Shown: positions 22,901 through 37,900 of the stretch, piece by piece | How positions within the stretch are numbered: position 1 is the stretch's first letter | Layout: each line of letters starts with the position of its first letter | Origin: Symsagittifera roscoffensis | Lineage: Eukaryota; Xenacoelomorpha; Acoela; Convolutidae | Assembly: GCF_963678635.1 (NCBI RefSeq) | Contig: NC_087062.1 | Span: 42,174,395-42,238,394, forward strand | Direction: 5' to 3' | DNA: 64,000 bases | Translations under genes and position numbers: made by a program | Notes under the pieces: generated by a model | Database searches by the model: none | Seen by the model: only the letters and a program-made list of their open reading frames with translations | What the model was told of the DNA's origin: nothing

Positions 22901-25900
22901 TGTGGTCATTTCTCTGGCCGTTCGCTGGAAGAAAATCAGTGGGAGTCCATCTGGGCCCCGCGATTTTGTTATGTCAAGCTCTGTTATAATTTGGTTTAAA
23001 TATGTTTTTGAGATACTGAAGTTACTCAATATCGTGTTTTTGCATTTCATGTCACTGAGGTTGAAGCTTGATTTGGGCGAAAAGAGAGAGTGAAAATATT
23101 CGTTCAAAAAGTTCGCTTTTTCTTTGGCTTTGGAAACAGCTATGTCGTCCTGGATCATAGTCTTTGCGAGAGTTTCTGATGTTTTCAGACTCTAAAAGTG
23201 TTTGAAAATTAAATGTGTGTTACGAGTGGACATCACATCTTCCTGATAATTTAATCTATCTTCCTCTACTGCTTCTTTCACCATTTCATCTAGAGATGGA
23301 ATGAGATTTCTGCGGTAGCTTGTAGTTGTATATTCTAGTTTGTATCCGCAGTTTGTTCATGATGTTTGAGGTACTTGGCGTAATCCATGGCGGAAGTGAT
23401 TGGCGACGTCGCGTTCTTCTGGGCACATGTTGGGTTACCAAATTTTCTAAATAGTCGTAAAATTCTTCGCACATTCTATTGATGTTTGTGTGACATACTG
23501 GTGAGAAAGGCTCACTTAGTATTGATTTCTTGATTTAGTTATAGTCCACGCTACCGAAGCTTCGAAAGTTTTCAATTGCGACTTTTACCTCATGGCGAGG
23601 ACATTCAAGTAGAATGCTGATTGCTTTGTGGTGGGAGCAATTGTAAATTTTTGAGAAATTTTCGTCAGGAGTCGCATGAATGTGACATTTTTTGAATAAT
23701 GTAATGTCTAGGGTGTTTTTGCCACAAGTTGAAAAATCTATTGCCTGCTCGAACTGATGTTGCTCGATTAGTTCAGTTATTGAGGTTTCTTCATTTTCGG
23801 TGCTACTATAGTCAATTCAGTTTGCATTTGGAAAATTTACATCTCCGCAAATAAGTGTTGCAGTTGATTGATTTGATTTCTCGATTTCATTTAAAATTTA
23901 TGCGAAATCGCCTATTCAATAGCGATATTTGCTTCTCGAAGGTGGATTGTAAAAACAGCAGACAATATTTCGCTTATCGTTTATTTGGATGCTGCAAGTT
24001 AAACAACATTCAGGATGCTTATTTGGCAATAGTTTAGATGAAAATGTTTGTTTCACTGTCATTAGTTCTCCACCGTGCAAATTTTGATCTTTGGCTGTTT
24101 GTCGTTCTGATCTATAAATACTGTTTTCATTTAGCATTAATTCAGATGATGCAATGTTTTCATTTAACCAAGTCTCGCAGAGACATATTATGTCATAGTT
24201 TGATGTTGCTATAGCATTTGCAAACTTCATTCGTCGTTCGAGATTTATGAGACTTCTTACATTCGTTTGCAGGATGTTGAGAAAGCCTAGTCAAGCATCA
24301 TCTGCTTGTTCGGCTTCTATTATCTCTTTTTTCCCATCATTGAACAGCTCGAAATTCTCTTTTGGAACTCCTTCGTCTAGAAGTTCTCCGTCTTTTTAGG
24401 CATAGGTTTTCCTTCCTCTCATCTTCTTTCGTTAATTCTGGCAGAAGGTGAATTTCCTCATCTCGTAGCTCATCTCTTTTTTCGAAGCTCTTTGCCAGCA
24501 CCAACCATGCTTCATGTTCCGTTGACAGAGTTATCAATAAAGTTCTTGACTTGATGCGCTCTTTGCTGAATTTCCCTAGCCTTTTTATTTCTTCAATTTG
24601 TGGTTTAACTCCTAATTTGTTTAGTACCTCATGTACTTTTTCGGTTGTGGGGACAAATTTTTCGCCTTTTGATCTCTCAGGATCTTCTCTGATCCCCTGT
24701 ATACGGAAGCTTTTATTGATATTATGATGTATTTCATGTTTTACTTCTTTTCCAGCTCCTGATTGAGCTTTCATATCTTTAACAGGTTTCACTCTGAGTA
24801 GATGGACAAAATAGGATAGAGAAAATTTATTTAAAATTTGATCCAAGCCTGCACAATTAAGCCCAGCCCCGTCACGAATTGAAATTTAAACTCACAATTT
24901 ATTTCTGTTCTCGTTTCCTTCGTGCTTCTTGTTGTTTATTGACGGTTTCTTTTTCTTTAAGATATCACTTAAGTTGGTTGCTATTGTTGTTTCGTATTAT
25001 AGCTAAAGTTTTGATTTCAAGTGCGGTTTCTTGATGCAGTTCTCTGTATCCTTCAAGTAGATCTTTGTCCTGTTGTTAAGAATTCGAAATTATGTCTGTT
25101 GTAACTTGAGCAACTGGTATCGGAAGTTTCTTTTAAGTGGTTTCTTTAATAATGTTACGAGCGGGATAGGAAACTTGAAAAGAGCCGAGATTTGATGTTT
25201 GCCTTGCACGTGAATTAATTGATGGAGAGTATATGAGAGCATTCAAAGAGATTCGCTTCAAAATGGAGCCGAGTGTCAAAAACAGCTGGTTGAGTCAGGA
25301 CCGGTGCCTTGGGCTTGTGCAGGAGACGCTACATTTGTAGCTGAGCAAGTGTCTCACCATCCACCCAGTGAGTAGACTGAATGTTTGTTTGATTTTTGAA
25401 TTTATTTTAAGTCATATTCTAACAGATGCGATTTGCAAGCGTTATCAAATCGGAACCTAGCTTTTCCTACTTGAACAACTTTTCTAACCGAATGATTAAA
25501 TAATTTTCTTGTCTGAAACAACTGACATATTTTAAGCATTCTTTTTTTTTGAACCGAGCTACCGAGGAACGTAGTGTTATGTTACGAAACCAATTTTTTT
25601 CGACCCCAACTCTCATTACACTTGCGAAGCGAGTGTATTAGTAAGAACCTTCTTTTTCTCCAACCTAAGTCGCAAATATTGGTGCGTCACCCCAAAATTG
25701 GTGGGGGACCTTTACAGCTTTTTGATAGCATGCGCTTTGACATTCGAAAGTAATTAGTTACCACAGTTGATGCATTTTTAATTCATCAAATGAACCGGAA
25801 CAAAAAAAGATTTGTTTCAAAAAACATAATAATAATGAAAACTCGATTTCAGAAATTTTCTAATTTAATGTCTCGCAATTTGTTTGAGTTGTATAATTTA

Positions 25901-28900
25901 TACATATTGTGACTAAATGCTTTGCGATTTGTTTTATGCAAAGTTAGTTTGGATGCCTTCAGTTTGTTATATTTCAAATTATTTCTTGCAAAATTGTTTC
26001 GATTTGTATTTGTTGCCACTTTCGTGAATGGCATTGGTAATTTGTTAGCATACGTAGTTGCTTTAGTCGTGACTACTGTTTGTTGGTTGTTAAGCTTGCG
26101 TGGCTGAGTGTGTGAGACTCAAAATCTCTTGATTGCAGTAGGTCGCAGATTCGAATCCTACACGTAGCCGAATTTTTGCTAATTCAAGGCTTATTTTTAC
26201 TTTCTTTTTTCACTTGATAGAGCTGCTTTTTAGTCGTGTTCTCGCAAGTGTTTTTGATGCGCAGCTTGGCCTCTGTTTTTTTACCGTAAGCAACTTCGAA
26301 TTCCTAAAAGCAATATATTTTGCTTTTTAGCGTAAGTCGTTTAGGAAATATTTGTTACTGTCGAGTTTATTATTATCACTTTGTAGTAACCCTTGAAGTC
26401 TGATCCTTTTCTGGCACAAAGTTTTTGTTCATGTACTTAGTTATCTGTTTGTGTATGTAATTGGCATGTAGTTATTGGTTTTCTGTGCTTTTTTCTTGGC
26501 TGTTTTTTTTGTGTCAATTAGGGTCGTTTTTATATAGTTCGTGTTGGTTTTTTTTTTCAGAAATTTTTTTTTCAGATTTGCCTACACTCAAATTTGATTG
26601 TTCGCCGTTTGACTTGATTTCTTTTCAAGTTCAGTTTATTTCCTCTATTTGCGCTTGCGAGCGTAGTATATTTATTAATACGAACCTTGTTTATACGAAC
26701 CGTGTTCACTTGTTTATAATCACGATCTGTAGCATTGGAAACTTCATACCATCTGTTCTCTGCGTTATTCATGGCTACTGTTTGTAAGTTGCTTAGTGTC
26801 TGTGGCTGAGTAGCTGGTGCGTGAGACTCGTAATCACTAGGTTGCAGATTGAATCCGAGAGGTATCACTTCATAGAGCTGCTTTTTTGTCCTATTCTTGC
26901 TAGTGTTAGTGAAGCGCAGCTTCACCTCTGTGTAACAGGGAGGCAAACTCCACTGTCGAAAAGAAAAACGTGATCAAGTTCCAATTTCAGATTTGGATTT
27001 TAATATTCAGATTTCCCACCGGAAAAAAGTTACTATCGATTCAGTTTATCAAAAAGTAACTTTATCAAAAAGTGTCATCCATAAGTTGTTATTGAGTTTC
27101 AAAGAGCTTTAAGGCCTGATGTTATTTACTTTGAAGTCTGAAAATTGAAGTTTTCTCAGAACAGGAGTAAGTTTTTTCTTTTTACTTGAGTTCATTGGCT
27201 CTTTTGCAACTATCTGATGGGTATACGTTTCGAGTTCAGTTCTTTTCCCTTTTTAAAAGGAACGCGAACTCTATTTCGAAACATCAAAATTGTAATAGTC
27301 ATGAAAAACGTGATCATTTTCAAGTTTTGATTATAATTTTCAAGTTTCACAGGGGAATACAAAAGTTCTACCTTTTGATCCAATTCTTTCAAATTGATTT
27401 AATGTCATCAAAAAAGACATTATTAGTGGTTTTAATTTCGAAGTGCTGTTAGGGTATCTATTTTTTCTCGGAATTTCGGAAATTGAGGTTTTCTCAAAAA
27501 CAAATCTGTTTTTCTTGCGTTTTTTGACATTTTTCGAATTGTTTTTTGGCTTTTTCACCGGTTTTCATCTTCATTTCTGTCAGATAGTTAGTCATGCTAT
27601 ATTTGTTGTATCGCGAGTAATGCGAAGCTTGAATGCGTCTATATTTTAATTCGGTTCGCCTGCTTTTTGTTCGGTTCGCCTAATTTTTGTATTGCTCAGC
27701 TTAGCCTCTCTATCAATTTATAAATCAATATCAGTTTTTGAATTTGCTGTTTGCTTTACTGAGTAATCTTTGCTTTGTTGAGAAGAGAAACTTTTCCAGT
27801 AATTTTACGGTTTTCCTGTCATTTCGCCCCGCCAGATATAGGCATGAAGTATTGGGAGTCCGTTACCATTGCTTTTATAGAGTTTTATTGGACAGTTGAC
27901 TTTCTATCGCAAATTTCATCACAGGTTCGAGTCCAAAAAAAGTTAAAACACAAAAGGAAGTTAGGGAGTGGGGAGAGCCAGTGTGGAAGAGCTTTTATTT
28001 TCTGAGTTTTTCGAAGATTTTTTTGAAGCGTTAAAAAGCTGAGAATGGATTTCTGTTTCTCGTGATATCCCTAGTCAGTTAATTGCTGTAAATGCAATGG
28101 TGTTTGATATTTTTTCGCTAGCGTTTGAGTTTGCTTCGGTTGAAATTTTATATGCTCAAAATGGATGGCCTATAAAATTGCCGTTGTAAATTCGTTGAGT
28201 TAATTTAAGCAGCCGTAGTCCTTTTTTAGCTTGTGAAGGCGTGTCAATTGGCGCTAGCTTACATGCAGCCATCAATGGGTGCCGGGGACGCAGAAGGCCA
28301 GGCCGGATCTACCATGTCACAACATTTAGGTCAATGTGCTAGCCTCTTCTCAACATCTTTGCAAGCACTGCAGGAAATTTTGCTCTTAGCTGCAGATTTG
28401 TGCGGAAATTACGAGCTGGACAATGCAATTATTGTGGCTGATGATTGTGTCAAGTTGCTCAAGGACACTGCACAACTGGCGACTGAGAACGGACTGAGGC
28501 CGTCTGAAGGGACTCAGGTTGGTCATAGAGATCTGAAAATTCTGTTCAATTTATTATCCATCTCAAACTCCAAATTACCCAGCCAAACTGCCCACTGTGT
28601 CCGTGTGGGTGTTGGTAACTAAATAGATCCACCCTCATTAGTAAACTTTCATTTAACCAGTCAAATGTCGCGTTCGATTTATTAAAATTAATAGCTATTT
28701 TTCGCAGCTTATGTTTATGTTCACCATTATCGTTCGCATTTCATTAGGTTTATGTTAAATTTGAATCCGCATGAAGGTTACCCAAGGGAGTGATAATAAT
28801 TGATTAGATATCCTAACAAACTGATTCATCATGGATGGATTGATGGTACAATTTGACTTTTTGGTTTTATCTCATTGTAAGTGTTGATGAACGAAGTGAT

Positions 28901-31900
28901 TTATCAGTTATATAGGCTGAGTTTTTTGTCCGAAGAATTCTTTTAAGTTGTTCACAATCAAATTTCTTTCTCGCTGCTTGACAATTGATTTATTTTAAAG
29001 TTCAATTCAAATTCATTTATTTGGCTTGCGATTAGTTAGCAAACTTAATCAAACCGGAATATAATATTTTTTTTCGGGTTAACCTGTGGTTAATTTTACC
29101 TTTGGATCTTGTGAAATCAAAAGTCAGACGTTAATTCGCACATGCGGCGAAGACCTAACGCACCTATCTATAAAGACAGGTGTGAATGTTGCGAATCCGG
29201 CCAGGCCCTGTTTCTTTTTCTCGTGGAAAATTGTCCGCGCGTCAAAATTCTCTGTCGGGCTTCTGTTTGTCTGCTTTTTTGTCAGCTTAGTTGCCGCAGT
29301 ATCAAATCTTCCTAAAATTTAACCTTTTTTGCTCAATTAAAAAAAAACATTTCAGAGTGTTCCGGTTTTGACTAACTAATTGATTTCCAAGGAGTTTTGC
29401 TTATTTTTTTTCCTATTTTTATTTTCCATGCTGCTCATTAAAAGTTCTTGGAAGTTGTTTTCTTAATACATTTAAGGAGTGTTCTGTGCATATGATGCAG
29501 TGGTACCATCCATGCTTGAGACGACAAATCCTAGAAGTTCGATTCCAGTCGATACGTGTTTTTTTTATGGAAAATGAAAATTTTGACTCCCGTGTCTGCT
29601 AATTTTTGTCGGCTTAGGTCCTGAAAAAAAGTTCGGTTTCTTTCAGCCTTTAAAACCCTTTTTTTAACTGTTTTTAATGCAGGTAATTTTTTCCAGGAAG
29701 TTTTTGTCTTTTTTATATTTTTTTGACAAAAAAAAAATATTATTTTTTTCATTTGCTGGTAATCATAGCTAATCATTTATGTATCGCAAGTGGCGCGAAG
29801 CTCTGCTTCGCCTCTGTGTTAGAAAGAAGGTATATTACAATGTCCCCTAACAAAGGTGGAAATATCGCAAAAAGTGTGAAACTAAAAAATGTACTTTCGT
29901 TTTCCGAATTACTAGCGGATTTAAAAAATTTAAACTTGAATAAAAGTTAGGATGTTCTTAAGAGTCAATGAACATAGTTCAGACTCATATATAGGTCCCT
30001 ATTGTTTTTTTAAAAAATTTCCGGAAAAGTTTCAAATATATTTTTTCGCGGATTGACTTGATTGCTTTTTAGTTCAGTTCTTTTCCTCTGTTAAAAGGAA
30101 GGCAATTTCCTCTATCGAACAATAAAAGTGTAGAGTATGATCGAATTCTAGTTTCGAAAGTGGATTTCATTTTCACATTTCCCAGCGAAATAAAAATTTT
30201 TACTCACTGATCCAATTTTCTCAAATCGGGTTGAGTTTATTAAAAAGTATATCAGTCATAAATTGATCTAAAAGTTTAAAGAGCTTTAATGGCATCTATT
30301 TTTTCGAATTTCGAAATTTGAGAGTTTTTCAAAAAAAACAAGTCAGTATTTCTTGTGTTTACTTACGTTCATTGACTCTTTTCCAACTGTCTGTTGGCTA
30401 TGGTTTCTAGTTGACATAGTTTTATGAACTGTTTTATAAAAATTTTACCGTAGTGATTTTTTTGAAGTTTGAAAGTTTTGGGTGGGCCGATATAGTGTAC
30501 GAAAGTTGGTAGTTTTCCACCAATTTTAATTTAAAGGTTTAGTATCAAGTTATGAGAGTTAGATTTTTGAGTTAAAATCTCTACTATTGACCTCTTGTTT
30601 ATCACAAGATAGAGTTACAGCTTTTACTCGAAGAATTTCTTACGCATTTTGAGCTTTGCAACAGAAAAGGATGTGCTATCCGGGTATCATTTCCGTTAAT
30701 TCACTCATCTATGACGAAGTTATGGTTGCTTTGCTTCTGAACAGAGAGGCCTAACGTTAGTAAATTTTGTCTACCATTTTGGATTTTAAAGATTCGACTT
30801 TTTTCCGACTACCTGTTTATTGAGAAGGCACTTAAGATTTTTCATCGTGACATAAGCGTATGTGTTTTCCCTGAACCCTGTATTTGCTTATATTTGTAAT
30901 TTGTTGGCATTTATTGAGCTGACATTTATAAAAAAAAAAACGCAAAGATTTTCAATTCTAATTTTCTAGCCAAGATTAAATGTTTGACATGAATTTCGAA
31001 CCAACGACGAACTTCCTTTTTGAAAAAACATCATTAATTTTGACGTTAAAGGTGGAATAAAATATACCTATTGATCAAATTGTGTCAAATTAAGTTACTT
31101 TCATCTTATTTGTCAATCATAAATTTCTTTGAATTTTAATCAGCTTCAAAACAACATAATTGGTTCGATTTTTTCTGTGTATGCTTTGATTTAAATTAAC
31201 CGGGAAAAACGATTAAAGTTGGGAAACTTTAAACGCGTTTTTCTCAAATTGAAGTTTGACAAAAAAAGTTATCAGAACAAAAGTTGCTTAGATGTTAACC
31301 TGAATTATTATGGTGCAATTTATTTTACGAAGTTAATGTCCGAAATTTTATTTCAAAATTGGGTTTTTGGCTATATTTAGTTAATCGCAAATAACACATC
31401 AAGAGCTGACAAAACTATATTAAAGCGTTGTTTCATATTCATTCTCTTGTTCTCAGCCAAAGTCGGAATTGAAAATGCTGCTTTACTGAGTGGCAATTTA
31501 TTTTGCAGCAATATCATGATTTCTTTTTTGGCTATTGTTGTAAGAATGACAAGCCTCCATGACCCAGATAACAGGGCATGTGATTCTTAATCTCTTGGTC
31601 GAAGGTTTGATTCTGGCCCAGAGGTGATCTATCAGTTAACCTTCATTTTCTTTTTTTTTCACTTTGTGACCCTTTTAGAGCAACTTATTGTCGTATTTGC
31701 TTATGCTTGCAAAGTTGCAGCTCTGTGTTGAGAAGCGCAAATAAAAAATATCTATATATCGTTTTTTCTCTAAAGGGGTAGTTTTTTTGAATTTCAATCC
31801 TAGGTTTTTGTTCCGACTTTCGATACGAAAGTAACGGAATATTTGTGCTCGGGGTGGGTTTTTTTTTCTTCAGACAAATTTCGACTTTTTATCTAGCCAT

Positions 31901-34900
31901 TTTTGACGGAATTTTTTTATATCATTCGAAAGGTATTGTTGTCCTGAGCTCGAATTTGAAAAGATATTTCACCTGTGATCGTTTTTCGTAAAGTTACGGG
32001 GGTTTAAAGATTGCCATTTTGGCCAATTTGGGACAATTAACGCGCAATATATTTCGCGTTATTAACGCGTAAGCGGAGAGTTAGTCCATCTTAGAAATCG
32101 TTCCAAATTGGTTAAAAGAAGCCTATTTGCCATAATTGGTTTGTTACAATGAGCGAAATCTATCCTTTTGTACTTTATATGGCGTGTGGGGGATGATTTT
32201 TATGAAAAATTTCAAATTTTAGAAATTTTTTTTCATTTTGTTTTATTTCATTGAATTTTTAAATGTTATTACTGCTCTATAAACCTTAAAAGGCAGTCGG
32301 AACATTCAGGACTTTGCCCTGATACGAGCAGTCTTGTTTAAATTTTGTGGCCATACATTTTTTGTTTGAAAATTAAGTAGTTTTTCTTCTTTAATTATTT
32401 GAAACCTTGCCAGCTCTCTGTTGGTTGTGTTTCTGTTCTTGTTTGTTTATGAAGACACTTACGTAGTCGTGTTGATTTTTTTTTTCACGGTCAAGTTTCA
32501 AAAAGCTCTGATGAGTACGGAAATGCATTCATAGATATTAATGCGTTTATGAATTCCCATATGTCTATATGCTAGTTTTTAACTCTTTTCAAACTAACTT
32601 GCTGACAAATAGTCAAGTGGCGAAAGAGCAAGTGGCGCATGAAAACCTGAACAATTTTTAGTTTCGAAAATAGAGTTTGTTTTTAGAAATCCCAACTGAA
32701 TAAAAACTTATCCAGTGTTCTTTAGGTGTATTTAATCAAAAGATGCCATAAATAAGAAATGCTTGAAATGCTTCTTCGGAGTTAAAAAAGTACAAAATTT
32801 ACAAAAAAATTTCATTCTTTGAAAACAAGCAACCAATTATGCCTAGGGTTGCCAGGGACGGATGTTAGTGTTTGCGATTACACTAATTTTTAATACTTTC
32901 GTCAAAAATTGGGAGAATCAGTCAAAACGCACTTGTTTTTGCGCATTCCATCAAATAGAATGAGCTCACAAGAAATTGCAGCAAAATAGGATTTACTGCA
33001 AGTAAATGAAGTTTTCTATGAAGTTTTTTGGGTTTCTGATTTCAAATAGAAAACCGCCTAATTTAACATTTCTATCAAATTTCAGTGTACGAAGACTTAT
33101 GCAAATAGCTGCTTTCCATTATACCACTGATGATTTTTTGTTTCGATCGCTACAAGACGCGGGAAGAATAGTTGTCCATGGTGGTTTTTACGCGATTCCG
33201 TGAACTTGAAAAAGCAATTGCGTCAGTTTCGCGTTTTTCTTTTGCACTTGATTTTTTTTCCTGGAAATGATTATTACTCTGCTTGGAACATTCGGTGCTT
33301 CCTTCTTGTACATCAGCCTAATTTTGCCAATAGTGAATAATCAATAGATAGCCGGATCCATTTCCCTTTCCTCATTATCTCCTTTTGTCGATCCATGTAG
33401 GTGTTTCCCACATTGCTAATGCCTATCTTCCGTTCCTACCGTGTCTTCTCTTTGAGACTGGAGCTATTCATTATAGTTATTTGCGATTTCCCGCCCTCTT
33501 GAAAAGTGTTTCTTGCCGCAAATTGAACACTACGCCTGTTTTTTTCTACCGTTCCACCGAAAAGTCTGCAATTAATTTCCTTTGTGTATTTTGAAGTGTA
33601 GCTAAAAAATAGTTTCAAATTAGTCTGCTGGTGAAGATATGCATCAAATTAGTATGATCTGGCTTCGCTCTGCCGTAATAGTTTTGACGAAATATTACAA
33701 CGTATATCATGTCTCTCTAGAGTTACTTTGATTCAATACATTTATTCCCACCCCACCTCGCAATTTGACGAAAGGTCTCCATCACAAATAGCCATACATG
33801 TATATGGTTACTCTCGATTGATTTAATCAAATTTTTGCCATGTGTTTATTCCTTCATTCAGTATAAGTTGTTGTTTCATTTTTTTCTCATCGCGATTAAT
33901 TGGGTCCGATATTCTATCCAGACTAACTTATGCCTCGCAGTGATGTCCTTGCTGTTTTATGATTGCCGGGTCAGAATGGCTTAAAATCTTCTGACCTTTT
34001 TATTTTATGATAGCCGGTTGAAAAATGCACTCAGCGTTGGACTTGAAATCAGTAAATTAATTTCGCTTTTAAGTAATTGTTTTCCTTCTTTTAGCTTAGA
34101 TTTCATTAGTTTATGAATAGATTTTATGAAGTTGCTTAGAATTTATGAAAAGATTTTTATGAATAGTTCATTGGTAGCTCTTAATGCAGTTAGTTATATG
34201 TTATTGCAACCTAAAAATTTGTTTGTTCTAAGCATCGACTTACTTTTTTTACTGATGAGATAGTAGTATTGTAGTATTTTTTGAGAATCAGTTTTGATTG
34301 GAAATGTAAATATTTCCTGGGGCAACAATTCCTAGTGGTGTTGCGTGTTATTCTTACCTAAGTCAGTGTTAGTTTTGTGACGCGCTTCTTGGAGGCTAGT
34401 TCTCTGCCTTAAAAAACAATAAATCTATTGCTGCATTAAATATTGTTGTCTTACGGCATGTTTCTTTTTGTCATTTCTAACCTATTTTTATAACCGTAAT
34501 GTATTCCGATAATTAATAACGGTAAGTGACTTTCAAGATGAATTAGTTAAACTAGTGTTCTTCTGCTTGTAATTGATCAATCGTTGTACTTTGCTGTTTA
34601 GATGGCGGATAAACAGAAGCTAGCTTTGGAGGCAAACCAGGCATGTGTTGATATCAACGAGAGCTTCGCAGAACTTCTGAAAAATTTGGCCAATGGGAAT
34701 GCACGAGGATGTAACCAATCAGCACGCGCCATTTCTCAGAAATTTGAGCAGTTTGCAACTGACTGCCGACGTGTGGCGTCTTTGCTTGACTCACGTGATG
34801 AGCAGCTTGCGTTGATTCAGTCTGCACAGAATTTGATCTACGAAGGAAAACTGACTCTGCAAGAAATTCAGCATGTAATGGAGAGGGGCGAAGGATACCT

Positions 34901-37900
34901 CAACAATGTCCAGAAGGTAACTGAATCTTGCAACATTTTCTCTTCAGATAGTTTTAAAAACTGTTTAAAGATGTATAAAACTCTTTAAAGAATAAGGAAT
35001 ATGCTACAAAATTTGATCCGTTTCTTAAAATGCTATTATAAAGCTTCAACTATAAATTTGTTTTTATTTTTAATGAATGATGATGTTTACGATTTTCAGA
35101 AAGTTGCAGATCTTGACGGAGCAATCCAAATGTTCGTCAGCACACTACCTGGTCAGAAGGAGTTCCAGATCTGCTCAGATATTGTCAACGAATGTAATCA
35201 TAACATCCAGAAGAGTCCCTCGTATGAAGGACCCTTCAACACTTCCTTCAGCTCAATTAACGAGCTCCAAGGCAACTTGCACTCAGTCTCGGGTGCCTTC
35301 AGTGATGAGATCAATCTGTTAGTTCACTCTTGCACAAAGAACCCAGAAGCCCTTCCAAGTAGTGCACTTCAGACCGCCAAGAACCTGCACCAGTTTGTTC
35401 TCATTTCTCTGGACTTCTATCTCTCGTCCAAGGATAGAAACGCAGTGGAACCTCAGAAGATGCTGCAGGTTCTGGACAAACTGGTCTACAGCAGTTCTAT
35501 ACTTATGGATACTTCCAGACAAGTGTTCGCAGCATCAGGAGCCTCAAATGCGGCGGATACTAGTGGTCAGTTGCACCCTAAGTTGAGTGCATCGGCTAGG
35601 GCAGTTGTGACTGGAATCAATGCGATGATGGAACTGGTGTTGCAGAGCTCGCCTGGACTGAAGCACTGCGACAGTGCAATTAGGAACATTGAGGTGTGTC
35701 AATATAAGTCATGCCGAACAATTGTACTCAAATACCAAAATGCTTCTATCATCTGACAGAATGTTTTTGATTAAAAGTAATGCACGTAGTGAAGGCCCTT
35801 ATATAGGTCTTGCTGATTTTTTGTTTGTCTTCTTTTTCAGGAAAAGTCTCTAATAACTACAGATGTGCATTCATACATATTGATGCATTTATTAATGCAC
35901 TTAGGTATATGTACACTTTTTGAGTTCAATAGAAATTCATCTGCTGAAAGTGACGTAAATAGCACTCTCCAAATACGCACGTGGAAATGGCGCGAAAAAG
36001 CGATTTCTAGTTTCGAAAGTGGACTTTAATTTTAAGATTTTCAGCGGAATAAAAACATTACATACAGGGCTTTTCAAAAATTAATTGAATTTTAAATTAA
36101 TTGCAATTAATTGAATTTTTAACTAATTGTTGGGCATGCAATTATTTCAATTAAAATTTTCTCATGCCCAGTTAACTGCAATTAATTGCAATTAATTGTT
36201 GTTGAACAGAAGCAAGTTCGTTTGTTAAGCGTTGGTTGTTGAGCAACGAATTACATCTGCACGCATTCTTTTTGATGGAATTTTGGATGAGTACAAAGAA
36301 GAAGAATTTGCGAAATACTTGTCTGAAGATGGCGATTTAGTTCATGTGCCAGTTTTCCAGAAAGCAATTATTAAATTGTTGAAACACAAAGAAGCTGATT
36401 TAACAATCGAAGAAAAGGCCGCTGTTGAGTCTCTGAAACTGCCAGTTGTCGAAGTGACACATGCGGTGAATGTCGACGAAGACGACTTTGCGTCGGGTCT
36501 TCTGAAAATTCGCAAGTTAGAGAAGAAAAATTCACGAAGTGAATACATGGATCCGACATTTCTTCTTCCAACTTCAGATCTCATAGAACGTTTTTTTAGC
36601 GTAGCTGGATACGCCTACAACGATCTTCGCAAAAGTCTACTACCAATAAATCTCGAAATGCAACTTTTCCTCAAAGTCAATCACAGATTCTGGAACGAGT
36701 CAACCGTGGACAGTCTCGATAGCGACATCTGAATTTTTCATTGATAATTGCAATTAATTGCAGTTTAACTTTTGTTTTTTTCAGTTATTTGATAATTAAT
36801 TGCTGAACATCCAATTAACTGCAATTTAATTGTTTTGATCTCAATTAATTTTTGAAAAGCCCTGATTACATATTGATTCAGTTTACTCAAGTTGGGTTCA
36901 TGTTATCAAAGAAGCGCCGATCATAAATTGTTCTAGAAATTCAAAGAGCTTAAAGGGCATCTATTTTTTTTTGAAATCTAAAATTGAGATTTTTTAAAGA
37001 AAGTCAGTGTGTTTTTTAATGTTTACTTGCGTTCATTACTCTTTTCCAATCTTCGCTTGGCTATGTTTTTAATATCGTATTTGCGATATTTTTCTGATGG
37101 TTTACGAATGCATCGTAGTGTAGTTTTGATATCTTACTTATCGCAAGTCAAATTTTGTTCAAGTTGGTGTCCAAGATGTTACAAAATCCGAACCGACCAA
37201 TAAACAACAGGAGTTACTTCGAAAACTTCGAGAATGTGATGGAGCAGTCGCGTGCATTGGGAACCAACATGTCACAGCTGACTTTCGATGCAAAGGGAGG
37301 CGACTTAGACCAATTTGGCGAAAGCGTAGATGGCACTTGTCAATCTATCTGTCAACTGATGGAAGGCGCCGCCCAAATTGCATACCTAGTAGGTGCCTCA
37401 GATGAACGAAGCAGACCGGGGAAAAAGGCGTTAGTTGATCAAGAGCATCTGGAAGCTTTACGAGATGAGTACTTGGCCGCATGGAAAAGAGTTTTCTCAC
37501 CTGACCTTAACCGTCAAGAACTAACACAAGCCGCTTCCGCATTGGCCCAATCAACTCGAGATTTGATAGGTTTTTGCAAAGTGTCATCGACTGCCTGTAG
37601 TGCGAACCCTCCGATCAGCGATAAGTTCAAGAATTTTGGACAGAAAACTGCAATGGCCACTAAAAGTGCGTTAGATGGTCTGAAGTCCGGAGAAGCTCCA
37701 AGACCGGAAGTTTACTCCCAACTTGAAGCGTCTTTCGCTGACTTGATCAGGCTGTCAGCGTCGAAGGAATTAGCAGGTGAACCTGCAATATTGAGCGAAG
37801 AGGGCAAGATGCTCCAGCAGCCGATCATTCGAGCAGGAGAGTATGTGAAAGTGGCCTCACTCCATCTGGTCAATTCGGCCAAAGGACTCTGTGAAAGGTA

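Larger units (their letters stand above)
35776..37100 (+). repeat. Family F repeat split by the hAT insertion, talin intron 11
   Basis: GTAATGCACGTAGTGAAGG, TTATATAGGTCTTGCTGATT and GGAAATGGCGCGAAAAAG lie left of the hAT element. TTGATTCAGTTTACTCAAGT to TTGCGTTCATTACTCTTTTC lie right of it. A near-identical uninterrupted copy lies at 40600-41060, giving the empty site. Confidence 0.75.

Noticed and set aside
25619-26275. Family A repeats as ordinary tRNA-derived SINEs
   Set aside because: The conserved sequence starts hundreds of bases before the tRNA-like module, no A-rich tail or long target duplication is seen, and the inserted copy at 58528 has only TA flanks.
26572-26946. Open frame of 124 codons on the - strand with GFNLQPSDYESHAPATQ
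   Set aside because: Reverse reading of a tRNA-like repeat module (about 26800-26866); no family resemblance otherwise.
29949-30060. Family F head as a hammerhead ribozyme (GATGAA motif)
   Set aside because: The core CTGATGA...GAAA with three stems and a cleavage site cannot be drawn here.
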